Of a DNA stretch of 63,031 nt, positions 35,851-45,616 are shown one piece after another. Under the pieces are notes generated by a model, which was given only the letters and a program-made list of their open reading frames with translations, was not told the origin of the DNA and did no database searches. The stretch is taken from assembly GCF_015694465.1 (NCBI RefSeq), contig NZ_JADQDO010000014.1, positions 1-63,031 on the forward strand. The letters are read 5' to 3'. This stretch comes from Microvirga alba (lineage in GTDB: Bacteria; Pseudomonadota; Alphaproteobacteria; Rhizobiales; Beijerinckiaceae). Made by a program: the position numbers and the translations under genes. Every line of letters begins with the position of its first letter. Position 1 is the first letter of the stretch.

Positions 35851-36815
35851 GCCACTGCTCCCTTGGCGGCGCCTGCCGCCTGCGCGACGCGTTTGTCCTT
35901 CTGCGCGACGCGATCGAGCAGGTAGGCAATTTCCTTTCGCGCGATCGGGCTTGCTGAGGTAGCAGGCTTGCGTTGCGCGTCGGATGCGAGAACACCGCGA
36001 AGCTTGAGCACGTGTTTGCGCACGGCCAGCCCGGCACCGGGCTGCTGCTCGTAGCGGATGAGGGGAAGGTGGGCGTCGAAGAGATCGTGCGCCTCGTCCT
36101 TCTTGCCCTCCGCCGACAATGTTACGACGTCGGTCAACAACTCCGGGAAGGCGTATCCCGTCATGGCCCCGTCGGCGCCGCGTTCCATTTCGAAATCGAG
36201 GAACAGGCCACCATTTCCTGTCAGGATGGAAAGGCGACGCATCGTCCCCTCGGATTCGAAGGACCGCAGTTTCGTGATCTTTTCCAGGCCGGGCCAGTCC
36301 TCGTGCTTGAGCATTACGCAGGCCGGACTGGCGCCAACGATACGTCGGATGACGTCCGGCGTCATCACCACGTTGAGTGCAAGAGGAAAGTCCTGCAGAA
36401 CCCACGGTACGTCCGAGCCGATCGCTTCCGTCGCCTGGGCGAAATAGCTGACGATCTGATCATCGGTCTTCAAGGTAGAGGGTGGCGCGATCATGACGCC
36501 CGCGGCACCCACATCCATGGAGAGACGGGCGAGCGAGCGCATTGCGGCAAAGCCGGGAGAGGATACGCCAACGACCACCGGGATCGTAGAACCGATCCGT
36601 CGGACGATGCGCTCGGTCACAAGGCGCGTCTCGTCGGCATCGAGCTTTTGCGCTTCGCCCATCATGCCAAGGATGGTAAGGCCGGTGCAGCCGCTCTCGA
36701 CATAGAAATCGGACATGCGGTCGATCGACGTTTCGTCGATCCGACCGTCGTCATGAAAAGGCGTGGGCGCAATGGCGAATGTTCCACGCGCTGTGGCGGT
36801 AAGATTGATTGTCAT
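35847..36815 (-). CDS. Dihydrodipicolinate synthase-family aldolase/lyase
   Basis: A 322-residue (beta/alpha)8 protein of the DHDPS/NAL family. GTFAIAPTPF and GCTGLTILGMMGEAQKL are the substrate-carboxylate region, and K170 (VMLKHEDWPG) is the Schiff-base lysine. The catalytic Tyr normally found in the Y-N-x-P block is replaced: the block reads VLQDFP, with D142. The protein may use a different proton relay or substrate. The ATG at 36815 is chosen because the barrel starts there; upstream codons in frame are not family-like. It starts 50 bases after the amidase stop and is coupled to the SDR. Confidence 0.82.
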   Translation of the reverse strand: MTINLTATARGTFAIAPTPFHDDGRIDETSIDRMSDFYVESGCTGLTILGMMGEAQKLDADETRLVTERIVRRIGSTIPVVVGVSSPGFAAMRSLARLSMDVGAAGVMIAPPSTLKTDDQIVSYFAQATEAIGSDVPWVLQDFPLALNVVMTPDVIRRIVGASPACVMLKHEDWPGLEKITKLRSFESEGTMRRLSILTGNGGLFLDFEMERGADGAMTGYAFPELLTDVVTLSAEGKKDEAHDLFDAHLPLIRYEQQPGAGLAVRKHVLKLRGVLASDAQRKPATSASPIARKEIAYLLDRVAQKDKRVAQAAGAAKGAVA

Positions 36816-36864
36816 GATAAGGCTTTCGGAGGGGAGCCGTTCGGAGAGACACGACCGGCGCGGG

Positions 36865-38235
36865 TCAGAGCGAGGGCCAGCGGTCGGCCCACGGATAGGC
36901 TTCTTCGTAGTCCTTCGCGACGGATAGCAAACTCCAGTCCGCGCCGAAGGGAGCGATGAGCTGAAACCCAACCGGCAGACCATCTGGGGTTGGATCGCAA
37001 GGAATGCTGATGCCGGGCAGGCCTGCCGCATTCACGAAGCCGGTAAACACGCGGTGGTACGGAGGACCGTATTCCTCGGCCTTCCACGGCACAGCGCCAG
37101 CAGACGGGGTCATCACGAGATCGTAGCGCTCGAAATTTTGCGCAAGCTGCGCGTAGACCTGACGAAAGGCGGCCAGCGCATCGACATAGTCGATCGCGCT
37201 CAGCGATTTGCCTTTCTCGATCATCGGCGGATAAGGTTCACCAACGCGCCCTTCCCACGGCGTGTCGCGCAACAGCCAGGCAAGCCCGGTCGAGCCGACG
37301 ACCGGCCAATGCTTTTCGAAGAGCGCAACATCGAACGGCGCAGCCCCCTCCTCGACGTCAAAGCCCAGCTTGGCTAGCTTGCGCGCCGCCTCAGCGCAGG
37401 ATTCGGCGATCGGCGCCTCAACCGGAATGTCGCCTAGTCGCGGCACGTAGAGAATGCGAAGATTCTTGGCGCCGCGCTCCAGCGCGCCGGGCTTGAAACC
37501 GTAGGACATGCGGTCGAGCGGATCCGGCCCCTCGATGGCCGTGAGCGCCATGGCCAGGTCGTCCACTGTCCGCGCTAGAGGCCCGACGATCTCGAAATCA
37601 TGGAGAATGACCGGCAGACCGTCCCGGCGCGCGACACGGCCGGTCGAAGGCTTCAACCCGACAAGACCATTGTGGCTCGCCGGCCGCCGGATCGAACCGC
37701 CGCCGTCGGTGCCGTAGGCAATGGGTCCAATGCCCGATGCGACCGCGGCAGCACCGCCGCCGGTCGATGCGCCACTCGTCAGAGCTGGGTTCCAAGGATT
37801 GCGCGTGGTGCCGAAGGCTAATGTGTGGACGTTGCCGCGGCCGAGGGTGAACTCGGAAACGTTGGTCTTGCCGAGAATGATAGCGCCTTCCTGGCGCACC
37901 CGCGCAACCGGCAATTCGTCGGTCTGAGAAATCTGATCGAGGAACAGTTTGCTTCCCCACGCGCAGCGCAGACCTTTGACCGGGATATTGTCCTTGACGG
38001 TGATTGGAATCCCGTCGAGCGGGCCCGCGGGTTCCTGACGGGCGAAGCGCTTATCGCTTTCGGCCGCGCTGCGGCGCGCACCCTCCTCGTCCAAGGTTGC
38101 GAACACGTTCAGGACAGGATCGACCTTGGACGAGCGCTCCAGCACCGCCGAAAGGACATCGCTCGGGCGAAACTTCCCGCTCCGGTAGGCTGTTTGAAGT
38201 TGCGTGGCGGGAAGTTTCCAGAGAGCGTCGTCCAT
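36865..38235 (-). CDS. Amidase-signature family amidase
   Basis: A 456-residue amidase with the Ser-cisSer-Lys triad: K81 (PITVKDNIPV), S157 in the Gly/Ser loop (TSGASTGGGAAAVASG) and nucleophile S181 (YGTDGGGSIRRPAS). The loop deviates slightly from the common GGSSGG. The ATG at 38235 follows AAGGAC at good spacing; a GTG at 38259 is an alternative. It is the first gene of the leftward catabolic operon, so it may open an amide to feed the aldolase, or act as the N-carbamoylase that the hydantoinase route lacks. Confidence 0.88.
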   Translation of the reverse strand: MDDALWKLPATQLQTAYRSGKFRPSDVLSAVLERSSKVDPVLNVFATLDEEGARRSAAESDKRFARQEPAGPLDGIPITVKDNIPVKGLRCAWGSKLFLDQISQTDELPVARVRQEGAIILGKTNVSEFTLGRGNVHTLAFGTTRNPWNPALTSGASTGGGAAAVASGIGPIAYGTDGGGSIRRPASHNGLVGLKPSTGRVARRDGLPVILHDFEIVGPLARTVDDLAMALTAIEGPDPLDRMSYGFKPGALERGAKNLRILYVPRLGDIPVEAPIAESCAEAARKLAKLGFDVEEGAAPFDVALFEKHWPVVGSTGLAWLLRDTPWEGRVGEPYPPMIEKGKSLSAIDYVDALAAFRQVYAQLAQNFERYDLVMTPSAGAVPWKAEEYGPPYHRVFTGFVNAAGLPGISIPCDPTPDGLPVGFQLIAPFGADWSLLSVAKDYEEAYPWADRWPSL

Positions 38236-38384
38236 AATGGCTTTGTCCTTCTCGAGCACATCGATTTCATGGCGGCATGCCAGACGCTGGACACCGACAC
38301 AGGCGATGATGCAGGAAACGAGAAAGACCAGTCCAATAGGAAAGCCGCATACAGCGATAGGCTTTTCCCAATGGTGCGGGACCG

Positions 38385-39314
38385 TCAGGGAACACTCGAC
38401 GTGATGCCCCGCGCGCTGAGCTCACGGCTGAACTGACGCAGTTCCTCACGCACGAACAGCATGAAGCTTTTCGCGAGCGGGGACATGGTCGGTTGCCGCA
38501 AATAGACGGCAACGAGCATCCGCTTGATCTCGGGCCTGAACGCTGAGACGGCGATGTCACGCAGGCTTGCCTGCGTGAGAACAAAAGGCAGCGTAATAGC
38601 GACTCCGACACCCTGGCGGACCAGGTCCGCGGATACGATCGAGTGGTTCGTGGTAATGAACCGCGCGTCGTCATCCGCGCCCTCGAAGGCAAGGCGGACG
38701 TCGAATTCCTGCCTGATCTGTGTGCCAAGGGTGATGATCAGGTCGTCTCTGAGATCCTCAGGCGCGATGACCGGCGATCCAGCCAGCCGATGCCCGATGG
38801 GCGTGAGGCACACCATTTCAGTGCGCAGCAGCGGGCGCACCATCAGGTCCTGCTGTTCGATTGGCAGAAACGTGAAGCCAATATCCGCGGCGCGCTCCTT
38901 GACCATCCTCACCACGTCCCGGCTCGGATGGGCCTCAATATTGACCCGCGCCTTCGGCTCGGTCGTCAGTAGCTGCTCGATCGCCCGCGGCAGAATTGAG
39001 GCAGTGAGCGGGTGGACCGTGGCGACGGACAGGCTTGAATGATGTTCGCCGCGCAATCTGGCTGCGCGATCGCGAAGAGACTGCATGTTGTCGAGCACAT
39101 CGTCCATGCCCTTGAGCAGCACCTGAGCGTCGGCGGTCAACCGCAGAGGGCCATTACCCCGGATGATCAGCGAAACGCCGAGCTGGGCCTCCAACTCCTT
39201 CAGGGCCTGGCTGACCGTCGGCTGCGAAATGCGAAGCACGCGCGCGGTTTCAGTCACGTTCAGCACTCGCGAGAACAAGCGGAATATCTGGAGATGGCGA
39301 AGGCTGGGGTACAT
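38385..39314 (-). CDS. LysR-family transcriptional regulator
   Basis: A 309-residue LysR regulator. Residues 1-65 form the winged HTH (LRHLQIFRLFSRVLNVTETA, RISQPTVSQALKELEAQLG), and residues ~95-295 the periplasmic-binding-like effector domain. It lies between the leftward catabolic operon (149 bases upstream of the amidase start) and the rightward transporter operon, from which it is separated by 107 bases. This is the classical layout for a LysR protein that activates a divergent transport operon in response to its substrate. Confidence 0.88.
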   Translation of the reverse strand: MYPSLRHLQIFRLFSRVLNVTETARVLRISQPTVSQALKELEAQLGVSLIIRGNGPLRLTADAQVLLKGMDDVLDNMQSLRDRAARLRGEHHSSLSVATVHPLTASILPRAIEQLLTTEPKARVNIEAHPSRDVVRMVKERAADIGFTFLPIEQQDLMVRPLLRTEMVCLTPIGHRLAGSPVIAPEDLRDDLIITLGTQIRQEFDVRLAFEGADDDARFITTNHSIVSADLVRQGVGVAITLPFVLTQASLRDIAVSAFRPEIKRMLVAVYLRQPTMSPLAKSFMLFVREELRQFSRELSARGITSSVP

Positions 39315-39421
39315 AGGCCAGATCCTATAGCCGTATTGAGCGATTGAATTGGATTTCGGCTTCTTTCTAGGCTGGACTTCTCGGGATTGGAACGGAAATC
39401 GCCCAACCGGAGAAAGTTTCC

Positions 39422-40405
39422 TTGCTCGTCATCGAAGATCTTCATGTCGATCTGCCCGCACGGAGCGGGCGGCTGCAGGCCGTCAGGGGGCTCAGCTTGG
39501 CCGCGGCTGCAGGACGCACACTCGCCATTGTCGGGGAGTCGGGATCGGGCAAGTCCATTACTGCCCTATCGATCATGGGATTGCTGCCGAAAGGTGCCCA
39601 ACGCCGGGCCCGGCGCCTGACATTCGACGGAATCGATCTTCTAGCCCAAACGGATCGCTCCATGGAGGATATCCGCGGCAACCGGATCGGCATGATCTTT
39701 CAGGACCCCACCGCGTCTTTCAACCCCGCCTACACGATCGGCGAGCAGCTCGAGGAAGTCCATCTGCGGCACTGCAAAAAAGGCAGGCAGGATGCCCGCA
39801 AGCGCGCCATCGACCTGCTCGAGCAGGTCGGAATGCCGGCGCCGCGGGAAAGGCTCGCGCAATATCCCTTCGAACTCTCAGGCGGCCTGCGCCAGCGGGC
39901 GATGATCGCCATGGCGCTCATGTGCGAACCTGCCCTGGTCATCGCGGACGAACCGACAACGGCGCTTGATGTCACCATTCAGGCGCAGGTTCTGCGCGTG
40001 TTGCGGGACTTACAACGACAAATGGGGCTCGCTGTCATTTTGATCACGCACGATCTCGGCGTCGTGTCGGCGGTCGCGGATGATGTTGCGGTGATGTATG
40101 CAGGCGAAATCGTTGAACAGAGCGATGTCGATGCGCTTTTCGCATCACCGCAACATCCCTACACGCGCGGACTGCTTTCCTGCATCCCTCGCATCGGATC
40201 GGGGCAGATGGGGCAGCGACTTCCCACCATTCGGGGGCATGTGGCGAACCTTTCGCGCTTGCCGGATGGTTGCGTCTTTGCCGCGCGTTGCGACATGGCG
40301 GACGATCGGTGTCGGAAACACCCCGTCGAGCTGGAATCCGTCGCTCCCGGGCATGCGGTCCGCTGCATCAATGCGCACCTTCTGGAGGCGAACACCCATG
40401 CGTGA
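39422..40405 (+). CDS. Dipeptide-type ABC transporter ATP-binding protein (OppD/DppD-like)
   Basis: A 327-residue ATPase: Walker A GESGSGKS, signature LSGGLRQR, Walker B LVIADEPTTALD, and the C-terminal oligopeptide/dipeptide extension with Cys residues (LPDGCVFAARCDMADDRC), which in DppD-type proteins coordinates an Fe-S cluster. The start codon is TTG at 39422, chosen because GGAG lies 9 bases before it and the ATPase domain begins at once. It is the first gene of an importer operon and overlaps the OppF-like gene by 8 bases. Confidence 0.88.
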   Translation: MLVIEDLHVDLPARSGRLQAVRGLSLAAAAGRTLAIVGESGSGKSITALSIMGLLPKGAQRRARRLTFDGIDLLAQTDRSMEDIRGNRIGMIFQDPTASFNPAYTIGEQLEEVHLRHCKKGRQDARKRAIDLLEQVGMPAPRERLAQYPFELSGGLRQRAMIAMALMCEPALVIADEPTTALDVTIQAQVLRVLRDLQRQMGLAVILITHDLGVVSAVADDVAVMYAGEIVEQSDVDALFASPQHPYTRGLLSCIPRIGSGQMGQRLPTIRGHVANLSRLPDGCVFAARCDMADDRCRKHPVELESVAPGHAVRCINAHLLEANTHA

Positions 40406-41390
40406 CGCCATGCCGATCATCGAAGCACGCGCCGTGCATCAGGCCTTTCCCATATCCGGAGGGGGCGCTGCGTCCAAACCACGCGTTCTCCGGGCGGTGC
40501 GTGGAGTCGATCTTACCCTGGGCTCCGGCGAGGCGCTGGCCCTCGTCGGCGAATCCGGCTGTGGCAAGTCCACCTTGGCAAAAATGCTCCTCGGCCTATC
40601 GCGGCCGAGCGGCGGCGAGATATTCATCGGCGGAGACGATGTCGTTTCCCTGTCGCGGAAGGAGGTGGCGCGTCGCGTTCAGCCGGTCTTCCAGGATCCT
40701 TTTGTTTCCCTCAATCCACGAAAGACGATCGAGCAGATCGTCAGCCTGCCGCTCGCCGCCACAGGCAATGGCGGCCGCGCTGAGCGGCGCGAGCGGGTGC
40801 GAGCCATGCTCGACTTGGTGGGGCTCCCCTCGGAATTTTGCACACGGATGCCGGCCCAATTGTCGGGCGGCCAGAGGCAGCGCGTTTCCATCGCAAGAGC
40901 CCTCGTGGGCGAACCGAGAGCGCTGATCTGCGACGAACCGACATCGGCGCTCGACGTGTCGGTTCAGGCACAGATCCTGAACCTGCTGCAGGACCTTCGC
41001 GATCGTCTCGGTCTTTCCTATCTCGTTATCACCCACAATCTCGCCGTCGTGGATCACTTGGCGGAGCGTACCGCCGTCATGTATTTCGGGCGGATCGTGG
41101 AGGAAGGTCCGACGCGTGCGGTCCTTACCGCACCCCGGCACCCCTACACCCTCATGCTGCGGCAGGCCGTACTGGAACCAGATACCAGCCACCAGCTCGC
41201 CGAGTACAGCGACCCCGGCGTCATGCCGAGCCCCATGGAAATCCACACGGGCTGTCCCTTTCGCGCGCGCTGCGCCCGCGCCACGGAGATTTGCAACTCC
41301 GTGGAGCCGGACGGCATCCGTGATGGAGATCGCATCGTTGCCTGCCACAACCCACTCCCATCACAGCGCCCATTTTTGACGCGTTCCTGA
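40398..41390 (+). CDS. Dipeptide-type ABC transporter ATP-binding protein (OppF/DppF-like)
   Basis: A 330-residue partner ATPase: Walker A GESGCGKS, signature LSGGQRQR, Walker B ALICDEPTSALD, and the C-terminal extension with Cys (HTGCPFRARCARATEIC). ATG at 40398 overlaps the OppD-like stop; a second Met at residue 5 is also possible. It forms the heterodimeric motor for permeases 42935 and 43858. An in-frame extension upstream to 40098 would lie inside the OppD-like gene and is rejected. Confidence 0.88.
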   Translation: MRDAMPIIEARAVHQAFPISGGGAASKPRVLRAVRGVDLTLGSGEALALVGESGCGKSTLAKMLLGLSRPSGGEIFIGGDDVVSLSRKEVARRVQPVFQDPFVSLNPRKTIEQIVSLPLAATGNGGRAERRERVRAMLDLVGLPSEFCTRMPAQLSGGQRQRVSIARALVGEPRALICDEPTSALDVSVQAQILNLLQDLRDRLGLSYLVITHNLAVVDHLAERTAVMYFGRIVEEGPTRAVLTAPRHPYTLMLRQAVLEPDTSHQLAEYSDPGVMPSPMEIHTGCPFRARCARATEICNSVEPDGIRDGDRIVACHNPLPSQRPFLTRS

Positions 41391-41402
41391 AAGGAATAGA
41401 CC

Positions 41403-42929
41403 ATGCGGACGACGACCAGCAGATCCATCCTCACTCTGGCCGCGGGCCTCGCGCTCCAGCTTGCGGTCCCGTCAGGCGCGCAGGCATCCAAGGCGGACGA
41501 TACGCTCACGGCAGCGTTCCAGTTTCAACTCCCAACCTTCGACCGCTACTTTGCGGGTGGCCGCGAAGGCTTTCTGCTTGGATTGCTGGTCTATGACGCC
41601 TTGATTTATCGCGATCCCAACACGCTCGAATTCAAACCGCTACTCGCGACGAGCTGGCGGCAGATCGACGATCTCACGTTGGAATTCGACCTGCGCCAGG
41701 GCGTGAAATTCCACAACGGCGACGCCCTCACGGCCGAAGATGTCGTCTACACAATCAATTTCGTATCGAACCCACAGAATAAGATCTTCAGCCCGGAGAC
41801 CGCCGCCTGGATCGCAAAGGCCGAAGCCGTCAATTCCCATACCGTCAGGATCACCGCCAAGGAGACCACCCCCCTCGCGCTGAACTACGTGATGCAGCTT
41901 GCGATTTTGCCGGCGAAGTATCATGCAACCGTCGGGAAGGACGAGTTCGGTCTCCGGCCGGTCGGGACAGGGCCTTATACTGTGGCGAAGGGCAGCGGGA
42001 ACACAGTCGTCTTCGCGCGCAACGAGGCCTATTTTACCGGCGGCGGGAAGAACAAGCCGCTCATCGGAAAACTCGTCTACAAAACCGTACCCGACGTCAC
42101 CGCACAAGTTGCCGAGCTGATGACTGGCGCTGTCGACTGGGCGTACTATATCCCGAGCGATCTCGCCGCCCGGATGGCCACCAATCCGAAGCTCCGGATC
42201 ACCAATGCCGATACATTTCGTGTCGGGTTTCTAACCCTGAACGTGGACAACAACGTCCCGCCGGATTCGCCGTTGCGCGACGTGCGTGTTCGGAGGGCGC
42301 TGAACCATGCCATCGACCGGGAGAAGATCGCCAAGTCCCTTGTCGGCTCCTCGGCCATGGTGGTGAATTCCGCCTGCTCGCCGTTGCAGTTCGCCTGCCG
42401 GCAGGATCTACCGCCCTACGAATATGATCCGGCAAAAGCGAAGGCGCTGCTCGCGGAGGCTGGTTATCCCAACGGTTTCGACGTCGATGTCTTCGGCTAT
42501 CGCAGCAGACCCGTAGCGGAATCCATTCTTGGGTATTTGCGCGCGGTCAATGTTCGGGCCAATCTCAACTGGCTGCAGTATCCTGCAGTGGTTAAGGCCC
42601 GGCGCGAAGGGAAAGCCGCGATCGTCATCGACGATTTCGGTTCGTCAGGGGTTGCTGACGCGGGTTACATCCTTTCATTTTTCTTCGGTGCATCCAGCGA
42701 CGATCTCTCCCGCGACAAGGAGGTGACTCGCCTTGTCGCGCAGGGGAGCGAGAAGATCGACAGCGCGGGTCGCGAGAAAAGCTATGGCGATGCCCTGAAG
42801 CTCATCGGTGAACGCGCCTATTGGGTGCCCCTCTTCACGATGCCGATCAATTACGTGGCAACCACGGATCTCGAAATCCCGATCCCGCGCGACGAGAACG
42901 TCGAATTCTGGCGCGCCCGCTGGAAGTGA
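41403..42929 (+). CDS. Dipeptide-type ABC solute-binding protein (SBP family 5)
   Basis: A 508-residue periplasmic binding protein of the OppA/DppA family. A signal peptide (~residues 1-28, LAAGLALQLAVPSGAQAS) is followed by the family-5 signature region (EFDLRQGVKFHNGDALTAED). VGTGPYTV, the RVRRALNHAIDREKI block and the YDPAKAKALLAEAGYPNG block are all present. GAAAGGAATAGACC before the ATG gives a good ribosome site. It sits between the ATPases and permeases, an order less usual than SBP-first. The ligand may be a peptide, opine or another amide. Confidence 0.9.
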   Translation: MRTTTSRSILTLAAGLALQLAVPSGAQASKADDTLTAAFQFQLPTFDRYFAGGREGFLLGLLVYDALIYRDPNTLEFKPLLATSWRQIDDLTLEFDLRQGVKFHNGDALTAEDVVYTINFVSNPQNKIFSPETAAWIAKAEAVNSHTVRITAKETTPLALNYVMQLAILPAKYHATVGKDEFGLRPVGTGPYTVAKGSGNTVVFARNEAYFTGGGKNKPLIGKLVYKTVPDVTAQVAELMTGAVDWAYYIPSDLAARMATNPKLRITNADTFRVGFLTLNVDNNVPPDSPLRDVRVRRALNHAIDREKIAKSLVGSSAMVVNSACSPLQFACRQDLPPYEYDPAKAKALLAEAGYPNGFDVDVFGYRSRPVAESILGYLRAVNVRANLNWLQYPAVVKARREGKAAIVIDDFGSSGVADAGYILSFFFGASSDDLSRDKEVTRLVAQGSEKIDSAGREKSYGDALKLIGERAYWVPLFTMPINYVATTDLEIPIPRDENVEFWRARWK

Positions 42930-42934
42930 TCCCG

Positions 42935-43861
42935 ATGACCGCTTACCTCACCCGCCGGTTATGCAGTGCGCTCGCCGTGTTGTTCTCGATCTCTCTCATC
43001 AGTTTCATGCTGCTGAAGCTGTCAGGGGATCTCGCCACGGCGCTCGCCGGGGAAGGCTCGAACGCAGCCTATGTGGATTTTTTGCGCAAGGAGTACGGTC
43101 TGGACCGGCCGCTGCTTGTGCAATACGCCACGTGGCTCGGACGGGCGTTGACCGGTGACCTCGGGCGTTCCTTCTATTTCGGCGAGCCAGTCTCGACGCT
43201 CTTTGCGGCGCGTTTGCCGGTCACGCTGCAACTCGGTGTTCTGTCAATCGTCGTTGCGATCACGCTCGCCCTGCCTCTCGGCATCTATGCTGCGTTGAAA
43301 GAGGACTCCCTGCCAGACCGCGTGGTGCAACTGGTCGCCCTGAGCGGCCAGGCCATGCCGGTCTTCTGGTCGAGCTACCTGTTGATCCTGCTGTTCGCGC
43401 TCAACTTCAAGCTCTTGCCGATCTCCGGCGCCGGAAGTCTTGCGCATCTGATCATGCCCTCTTTGGCACTGGCGCTCAACGCCATGCCGGCCCTCATCCG
43501 CATCACACGCTCCGGCATGAGCGATGCGCTCGCTTCCGACTACGTTCGCACCGCGCGGGCCAAGGGTCTGCGGTCCCACACCGTGGTTGTGAAACATGCG
43601 TTGCGAAACGCCCTCGTCCCACTGGTCGCGATTGCAGCGGTGCAATTCGGGCTGCTGCTCGGCGGGTCCGTGGTTGTGGAGACAATCTTCGCGATCGACG
43701 GTATCGGATACTTCACCTGGCAGGCCATCTCGCAGAACGACTATCCCGTCGTCCAGGCCGCGGTGCTGATCGTCGCTTCCTTCTATGTTCTCCTTACGCT
43801 CGCAGCGGATCTTTTGAACATGTGGGTCGATCCGCGATTCACTTTAGGTTTAGCACCATGA
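42935..43861 (+). CDS. Dipeptide-type ABC permease (DppB-like)
   Basis: A 308-residue permease beginning MTAYLTRRLCSALAVLFSIS, typical of DppB, with FLRKEYGLDRPLLVQYATWL, DLGRSFYFGEPV and the EAA-type loop SDYVRTARAKGLRS. Six membrane helices are expected. The start at 42935 is 5 bases after the binding-protein stop. It overlaps the DppC-like gene by 4 bases (ATGA). A decayed relative of this family lies elsewhere in the window at 9120-9402. Confidence 0.9.
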   Translation: MTAYLTRRLCSALAVLFSISLISFMLLKLSGDLATALAGEGSNAAYVDFLRKEYGLDRPLLVQYATWLGRALTGDLGRSFYFGEPVSTLFAARLPVTLQLGVLSIVVAITLALPLGIYAALKEDSLPDRVVQLVALSGQAMPVFWSSYLLILLFALNFKLLPISGAGSLAHLIMPSLALALNAMPALIRITRSGMSDALASDYVRTARAKGLRSHTVVVKHALRNALVPLVAIAAVQFGLLLGGSVVVETIFAIDGIGYFTWQAISQNDYPVVQAAVLIVASFYVLLTLAADLLNMWVDPRFTLGLAP

Positions 43862-44733
43862 ATGCCACGCTTTCATTGCTGCGGCGGGGATGGAGCGGAT
43901 ATCCAGGGTTTGCGCATACGCTCAGCCGGTCCACATTTTTCGGCGGCTCCATCGTCGTGGCCATTGCTGTCTGCGCTGTCCTTTCGCCCTGGATCGCGCC
44001 GTTTTCGCCCGACGCGCAACAGCTCACCCAGCGACTCGTCCCGCCCGTCTTTCTCGGCGGCAGCTTGGCTCATCCGCTTGGGACGGATGCGTTGGGGCGA
44101 GACTACCTCAGCCGATTGCTTGCCGGGGCAAAACTTACCTTGTTCATCGGCCTCGGCGCGACCGTGATCTCCGCCCTGATCGGTATTTCGATGGGGATGG
44201 TTGCGGGCTATTTCCGAGGCCGGGTGGAAACGGTTGTCGGTTTCTTCATCAATGTCCGTCTGAGCATGCCGATCATGTTGATCATGCTTTCTCTGGTCGG
44301 TCTTCTCGGCAACTCCACCGCGCTGATCATGATCGTCCTGTCCTGTTTTCTTTGGGACCGCTTCGCCGTTGTCGCGCGCTCGATAACGTTGCAACTTCAG
44401 GACCGCGAATTCGTCCTTGCGGCGAAGGCCGCCGGATGCACCGATTTGCGGATCTTGATTGGTGAGATCCTGCCGAATCTTGCGCGACCTCTCCTCGTGG
44501 TTGCGACACTCGAGGTCGCGCATGCGATCCTGTTGGAATCGGCACTCTCTTTTCTGGGCCTCGGCGTCAAATCGCCCTCCGTTTCGTGGGGGCTGATGAT
44601 TGCGGAGGCGAAGGATTACGTGTTCTTTGAGGCCTGGCTGTTGAATATCCCGGGCGCGATGATCTTTATTCTGGTCGGCGCGATCAATCTGTTCTGCGAG
44701 GGCCTGAAAGCTGGCAGCAGCTCGCTGCGATGA
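43858..44733 (+). CDS. Dipeptide-type ABC permease (DppC-like)
   Basis: A 291-residue permease with an N-terminal helix (SIVVAIAVCAVLSPWIAPF), the DppC-type HPLGTDALGRDYLSRLLAGA motif, and the EAA loop DREFVLAAKAAGCTDLRI. It ends with SFLGLGVKSPSVSWGLMIAE, standard for the family. It is coupled to DppB through an ATGA overlap and is the last gene of the dipeptide-type importer; the amino-acid-type importer follows 40 bases later on the same strand, so both may share a transcript. Confidence 0.9.
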   Translation: MNATLSLLRRGWSGYPGFAHTLSRSTFFGGSIVVAIAVCAVLSPWIAPFSPDAQQLTQRLVPPVFLGGSLAHPLGTDALGRDYLSRLLAGAKLTLFIGLGATVISALIGISMGMVAGYFRGRVETVVGFFINVRLSMPIMLIMLSLVGLLGNSTALIMIVLSCFLWDRFAVVARSITLQLQDREFVLAAKAAGCTDLRILIGEILPNLARPLLVVATLEVAHAILLESALSFLGLGVKSPSVSWGLMIAEAKDYVFFEAWLLNIPGAMIFILVGAINLFCEGLKAGSSSLR

Positions 44734-44773
44734 CGACTCGATCCTGTCTTCCCTGCACTTCGAGGAGCACGAC

Positions 44774-45574
44774 ATGACTTATCTTCCTAAATCCGCTTTC
44801 GGCCTTCTGCTCGCGGCGGCTGCCCTCGCGAGCCAGCCTGCGGGCGCCCAAACACCGCCTTACGCGAGCAAGCTTGCAGTCTCTTCCACAATCACCATCG
44901 CCACGACCGGCAACGCCCCGCCGATCAGCGTCGCTCAGGCGGACGGCTCCATCAGCGGCTTTGATGTGGAGCTGTGTGAAACGATTGCCAGCGCCTTGGG
45001 ATTGAAAACCAGTTTGGTGCGCGTCGATTTCGCCGCCACCATTCCAGGACTGAAGGCGGGCCGCTTCGACATGATCTGCTCCGCGACTGCCCGCACCCCG
45101 CAGCGGCTTTCTTCGCCCGATCTGTGGATGACGGAGCCCACGCTACAGAATTTTTCGACCCTCATCACACGGGCCACCGACCGCAGCATCACCTCGGTCG
45201 AGGTCCCAAAGGGAAAGAAGATCGGCACTGTCCGCGGCGGCCAGGAAGCGAAGCTGATTTCCGAGACCTTCGGCAATGACGTCGAACTGGTTACCTATCC
45301 CGGCATCGCCGAGGAAATCCTCGATCTCAAGAACGGGCGCATTGACGCCATCGCCATCAACTACATTACGGCAAGCTACTATGTGCGGGCGAATCCGGAA
45401 CTGAAGGTTCTCAAGTCGGGTTTCGTCAAGGAAGGAATCTCGCCCTATGACCATGCCTTGGCCGTTAGCCGTGCCCAGCCGGAATTGCTCGAAGCGGTCA
45501 ACGCCGAGATCGCCAAGCTCAAGGCTTCCGGCGCAATCGAGAAGTTGGAAAAAAAGTGGATCTCCGTCGACTGA
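44774..45574 (+). CDS. Polar amino acid-type ABC solute-binding protein (SBP family 3)
   Basis: A 266-residue periplasmic binding protein. The signal peptide is ~residues 1-25 (GLLLAAAALASQPAGAQ). The family-3 signature GSISGFDVELCETIASAL is followed by VRVDFAATIPGLKAGRFDMI and GTVRGGQEAKLI. An Arg-Asp pair that would bind the alpha-amino-acid backbone is plausible (SATARTP, DLKNGRIDAIAIN). It begins the second importer, 40 bases after the DppC-like gene. Confidence 0.88.
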   Translation: MTYLPKSAFGLLLAAAALASQPAGAQTPPYASKLAVSSTITIATTGNAPPISVAQADGSISGFDVELCETIASALGLKTSLVRVDFAATIPGLKAGRFDMICSATARTPQRLSSPDLWMTEPTLQNFSTLITRATDRSITSVEVPKGKKIGTVRGGQEAKLISETFGNDVELVTYPGIAEEILDLKNGRIDAIAINYITASYYVRANPELKVLKSGFVKEGISPYDHALAVSRAQPELLEAVNAEIAKLKASGAIEKLEKKWISVD

Positions 45575-45616
45575 GTGGAATCCATCGGAATATTTAAGGG
45601 CAAAAGCACCGTTACG

